Positions 4,940 to 5,933 of a DNA stretch of 5,933 nt are shown piece after piece (position 1 is the stretch's first letter; every line of letters begins with the position of its first letter). The position numbers were made by a program, and so were the translations under genes. The stretch covers positions 1 through 5,933 of the forward strand of contig SCSO01000391.1 of assembly GCA_004297865.1 (NCBI GenBank). Direction: 5' to 3'. Under the pieces are notes generated by a model that was given only the letters and a program-made list of their open reading frames with translations, did no database searches and had not been told where the DNA came from. This stretch comes from Legionella sp. (GTDB lineage: Bacteria; Pseudomonadota; Gammaproteobacteria; Legionellales; Legionellaceae).

Positions 4940-5170
4940 ATGGCTACAGGCGAAGTCAAATGGTTTAATAACGCCAAAGGTTGGGGTTTTATTGTTCCAG
5001 AAGGTGGTGGTGAGGACATATTTGTTCATTTTTCCGCCATACATGGAACAGGTTACAAAACTTTAGTTCCAGGGCAAACAGTTACATATGATGTAGTGAA
5101 CGGTGATAGAGGATTGCATGCCTCTAACGTAGTCGCTACTGCAGAAAGTACTGTAGAAGAAATAGCTTAA
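4940..5170 (+). CDS. cspD: Cold-shock domain protein, CspD-like
   Basis: This is a single-domain OB-fold protein that binds single-stranded RNA or DNA. The 76 residues include VKWFNNAKGWGFI (6-18) with RNP1 at 13-18 and DIFVHF (26-31) as RNP2, with aromatic residues W8, F9, W15, F17, F28, H30 and F31 in the expected places. The NNAKG...PEGGGEDIF spacing and the acidic C-terminal extension (STVEEIA) resemble CspD more than CspA. CspD in E. coli inhibits replication in stationary phase; whether this one does is unknown. RNP1 has Trp (KGWGFI) instead of the more usual Phe. The gene is divergent from the HIT gene and is followed by ferrochelatase 152 bp downstream, with no clear terminator between them. 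Confidence 0.95.
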   Translation: MATGEVKWFNNAKGWGFIVPEGGGEDIFVHFSAIHGTGYKTLVPGQTVTYDVVNGDRGLHASNVVATAESTVEEIA

Positions 5171-5322
5171 TCTTAAGATGTACTGGCTATGCCTTGCCTG
5201 AAGGATAAGCAATTGCCTATCAATTCATGCGCGCAGGGTATAGCACGGCATCGTAATAATTGCTGCTGTAACAGCCAGTTTGTAGTATCATTACCAACTT
5301 TTATTGCAGTTGGAATGGGCTG
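5171..5322 (+). other. Structured spacer between the cold-shock gene and hemH
   Basis: ACTGGCT (5182-5188) pairs perfectly with AGCCAGT (5273-5279). Directly inside it, ATGCC (5189-5193) pairs perfectly with GGCAT (5247-5251), leaving a 21-nt bulge on the 3' side that contains a GCTG-TAA-CAGC mini-hairpin competing with the outer stem. Inner short stems include TTGC/GCAA (5194-5197 with 5209-5212) and CTAT/ATAG. There is no T-run, so it is not a standard terminator. It could be a hemH leader, a small RNA or a repeat element. I match it to no known RNA family. A TATAGC (5239-5244) with TTGCCT 19 bp upstream is the only, weak, promoter candidate. Confidence 0.35.
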
Positions 5323-5933
5323 ATGCAACGTGGTTTATTATTGATTAATCTAGGTACGCCAGACAGCAGCTCTAAAGGGGCTGTGAGGAAGTATTTACGT
5401 GAGTTTCTTAGCGATCCGCGGGTTATTGATTTACCTGCTTTGGTTCGTTATTTACTCGTGCATGCTTTTATTCTGCCTTTTCGTACTAAAAAATCTGCTA
5501 AAGCCTACCAACAAATATGGACTCCGCAAGGATCTCCATTGCTCTTCAACAGCCAAAATTTAACTCAAGAGCTGCAAAGACAACTGGGTGGAGAAGTCCA
5601 AGTAGCCTTAGGCATGCGCTATGGCTCACCATCTATTGCAACCGCTTTAGAGAGTTTAAAAACCTGTTCTTCACTCACGGTTTTACCTTTATATCCGCAA
5701 TATTCTTCTGCCGCTACAGGCTCAGCTATTGAAGAAGTGCTGCGCATTGTTGCAAAAGCAGAAATAATACCTACTTTGCATATTATCCGGGAATTCTATC
5801 AACACCCCGCGTTTATCAAAGCGCAAGCACAAGTTATTCGTGAACATTTGCGTGATCAACAGCATCTGATTTTCAGTTATCATGGCCTTCCAGAACGCCA
5901 AATCCAAAAAAGTGGTTGCCAACAAGTTTGTCC
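5323..5933 (+). CDS. hemH: Ferrochelatase HemH (N-terminal part, cut by the window edge)
   Basis: Ferrochelatase inserts Fe2+ into protoporphyrin IX to finish protoheme. The 203 codons present show the family in order: RGLLLINLGTPD (3-14), YLREFLSDPRVID (24-36), GSPLLFNSQ (70-78), VALGMRYGSPS (94-104), VLPLYPQYSSAATGS (120-134) and FSYHGLPER (184-192), where H187 is the expected metal-binding catalytic histidine. After it comes KSGCQQVC with C199 and C203 at the edge. Some bacterial ferrochelatases carry cysteine ligands of a [2Fe-2S] cluster nearby, but the remaining cysteines would lie outside the window. The ATG at 5323 has a modest GGAA ribosome site 7 nt upstream, and an in-frame TAA at 5269 leaves no other ATG. 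The rest (about 100-150 residues) is missing. Confidence 0.97.
   Translation, partial: MQRGLLLINLGTPDSSSKGAVRKYLREFLSDPRVIDLPALVRYLLVHAFILPFRTKKSAKAYQQIWTPQGSPLLFNSQNLTQELQRQLGGEVQVALGMRYGSPSIATALESLKTCSSLTVLPLYPQYSSAATGSAIEEVLRIVAKAEIIPTLHIIREFYQHPAFIKAQAQVIREHLRDQQHLIFSYHGLPERQIQKSGCQQVC

Noticed and set aside
4790..5044. 84-codon minus-strand open frame across the cspD start and its spacer
   Set aside because: It overlaps the well-supported cold-shock gene and its strong ribosome site on the other strand, and the product resembles nothing known to me.
5170..5179. ATCTTAAGAT palindrome after cspD as a terminator
   Set aside because: It is a 10-bp perfect palindrome with no loop and no T-run, so it cannot act as a standard intrinsic terminator.
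5517..5732. 71-codon plus-strand frame inside hemH
   Set aside because: It is out of frame within the continuous, clearly conserved ferrochelatase reading frame.
5722..5925. 67-codon minus-strand frame opposite hemH
   Set aside because: Antisense shadow of ferrochelatase with no supporting signals.
1..5933. CRISPR arrays, tRNA or rRNA genes, insertion sequences
   Set aside because: No regularly spaced repeats, no cloverleaf or rRNA motifs, and no transposase or terminal inverted repeats were seen.

Overview
The window looks like the chromosome of a Legionella species or a close relative within the Legionellales. It is AT-rich, and six adjacent minus-strand genes read as icmT, icmS, an icmR-position gene, icmQ, icmP (dotM) and the start of icmO (dotL). 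This is the conserved icmTSRQPO order of the Dot/Icm type IVB secretion system. IcmS, IcmP, IcmQ and IcmO are very close to the L. pneumophila proteins as I remember them. The gene in the icmR slot is not recognisably IcmR, and the neighbours to the right (HIT protein, cold-shock protein, ferrochelatase) are not the L. pneumophila ones as far as I recall. I therefore favour another Legionella species or a near relative. The assignment rests on recognition by eye, not on a search.

Layout. Positions 1-1062 (minus) hold the N-terminal 354 residues of the coupling ATPase IcmO/DotL, which runs off the left edge. icmP/dotM (1059-2192), icmQ (2278-2871), the small icmR-position gene (2989-3225), icmS (3337-3681) and icmT (3682-3942) follow to the right, all on the minus strand. 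Upstream of icmT are an unrecognised 67-residue ORF (4017-4220) and a HIT-domain protein (4286-4711), also minus. A 228-bp divergent spacer then leads to a plus-strand CspD-like cold-shock gene (4940-5170), a 152-bp spacer with dyad structure, and the first 203 codons of ferrochelatase hemH (5323 to the right edge).

How the genes work together. IcmO/DotL and IcmP/DotM form the inner-membrane coupling complex that receives effectors. IcmS is an adaptor chaperone that docks with that complex. IcmT is a small inner-membrane component. IcmQ is a membrane-active, NAD-binding-fold protein normally held by a partner chaperone, which is IcmR in L. pneumophila and an unrelated-looking 'FIR' protein in other species. 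The 78-residue gene between icmS and icmQ is in the right place and has the right predicted shape to be this species' FIR protein.

Regulation. The icmT and icmP promoters both carry an exact TATACT -10 hexamer, the element described for L. pneumophila icm promoters. The FIR candidate has a TACACT -10 with an upstream GTAAA-N6-GAAAG sequence that fits the Legionella CpxR site as I remember it. The least explained parts of the window are the FIR gene, the small ORF before icmT, and two dyad-rich spacers flanking the cold-shock gene.
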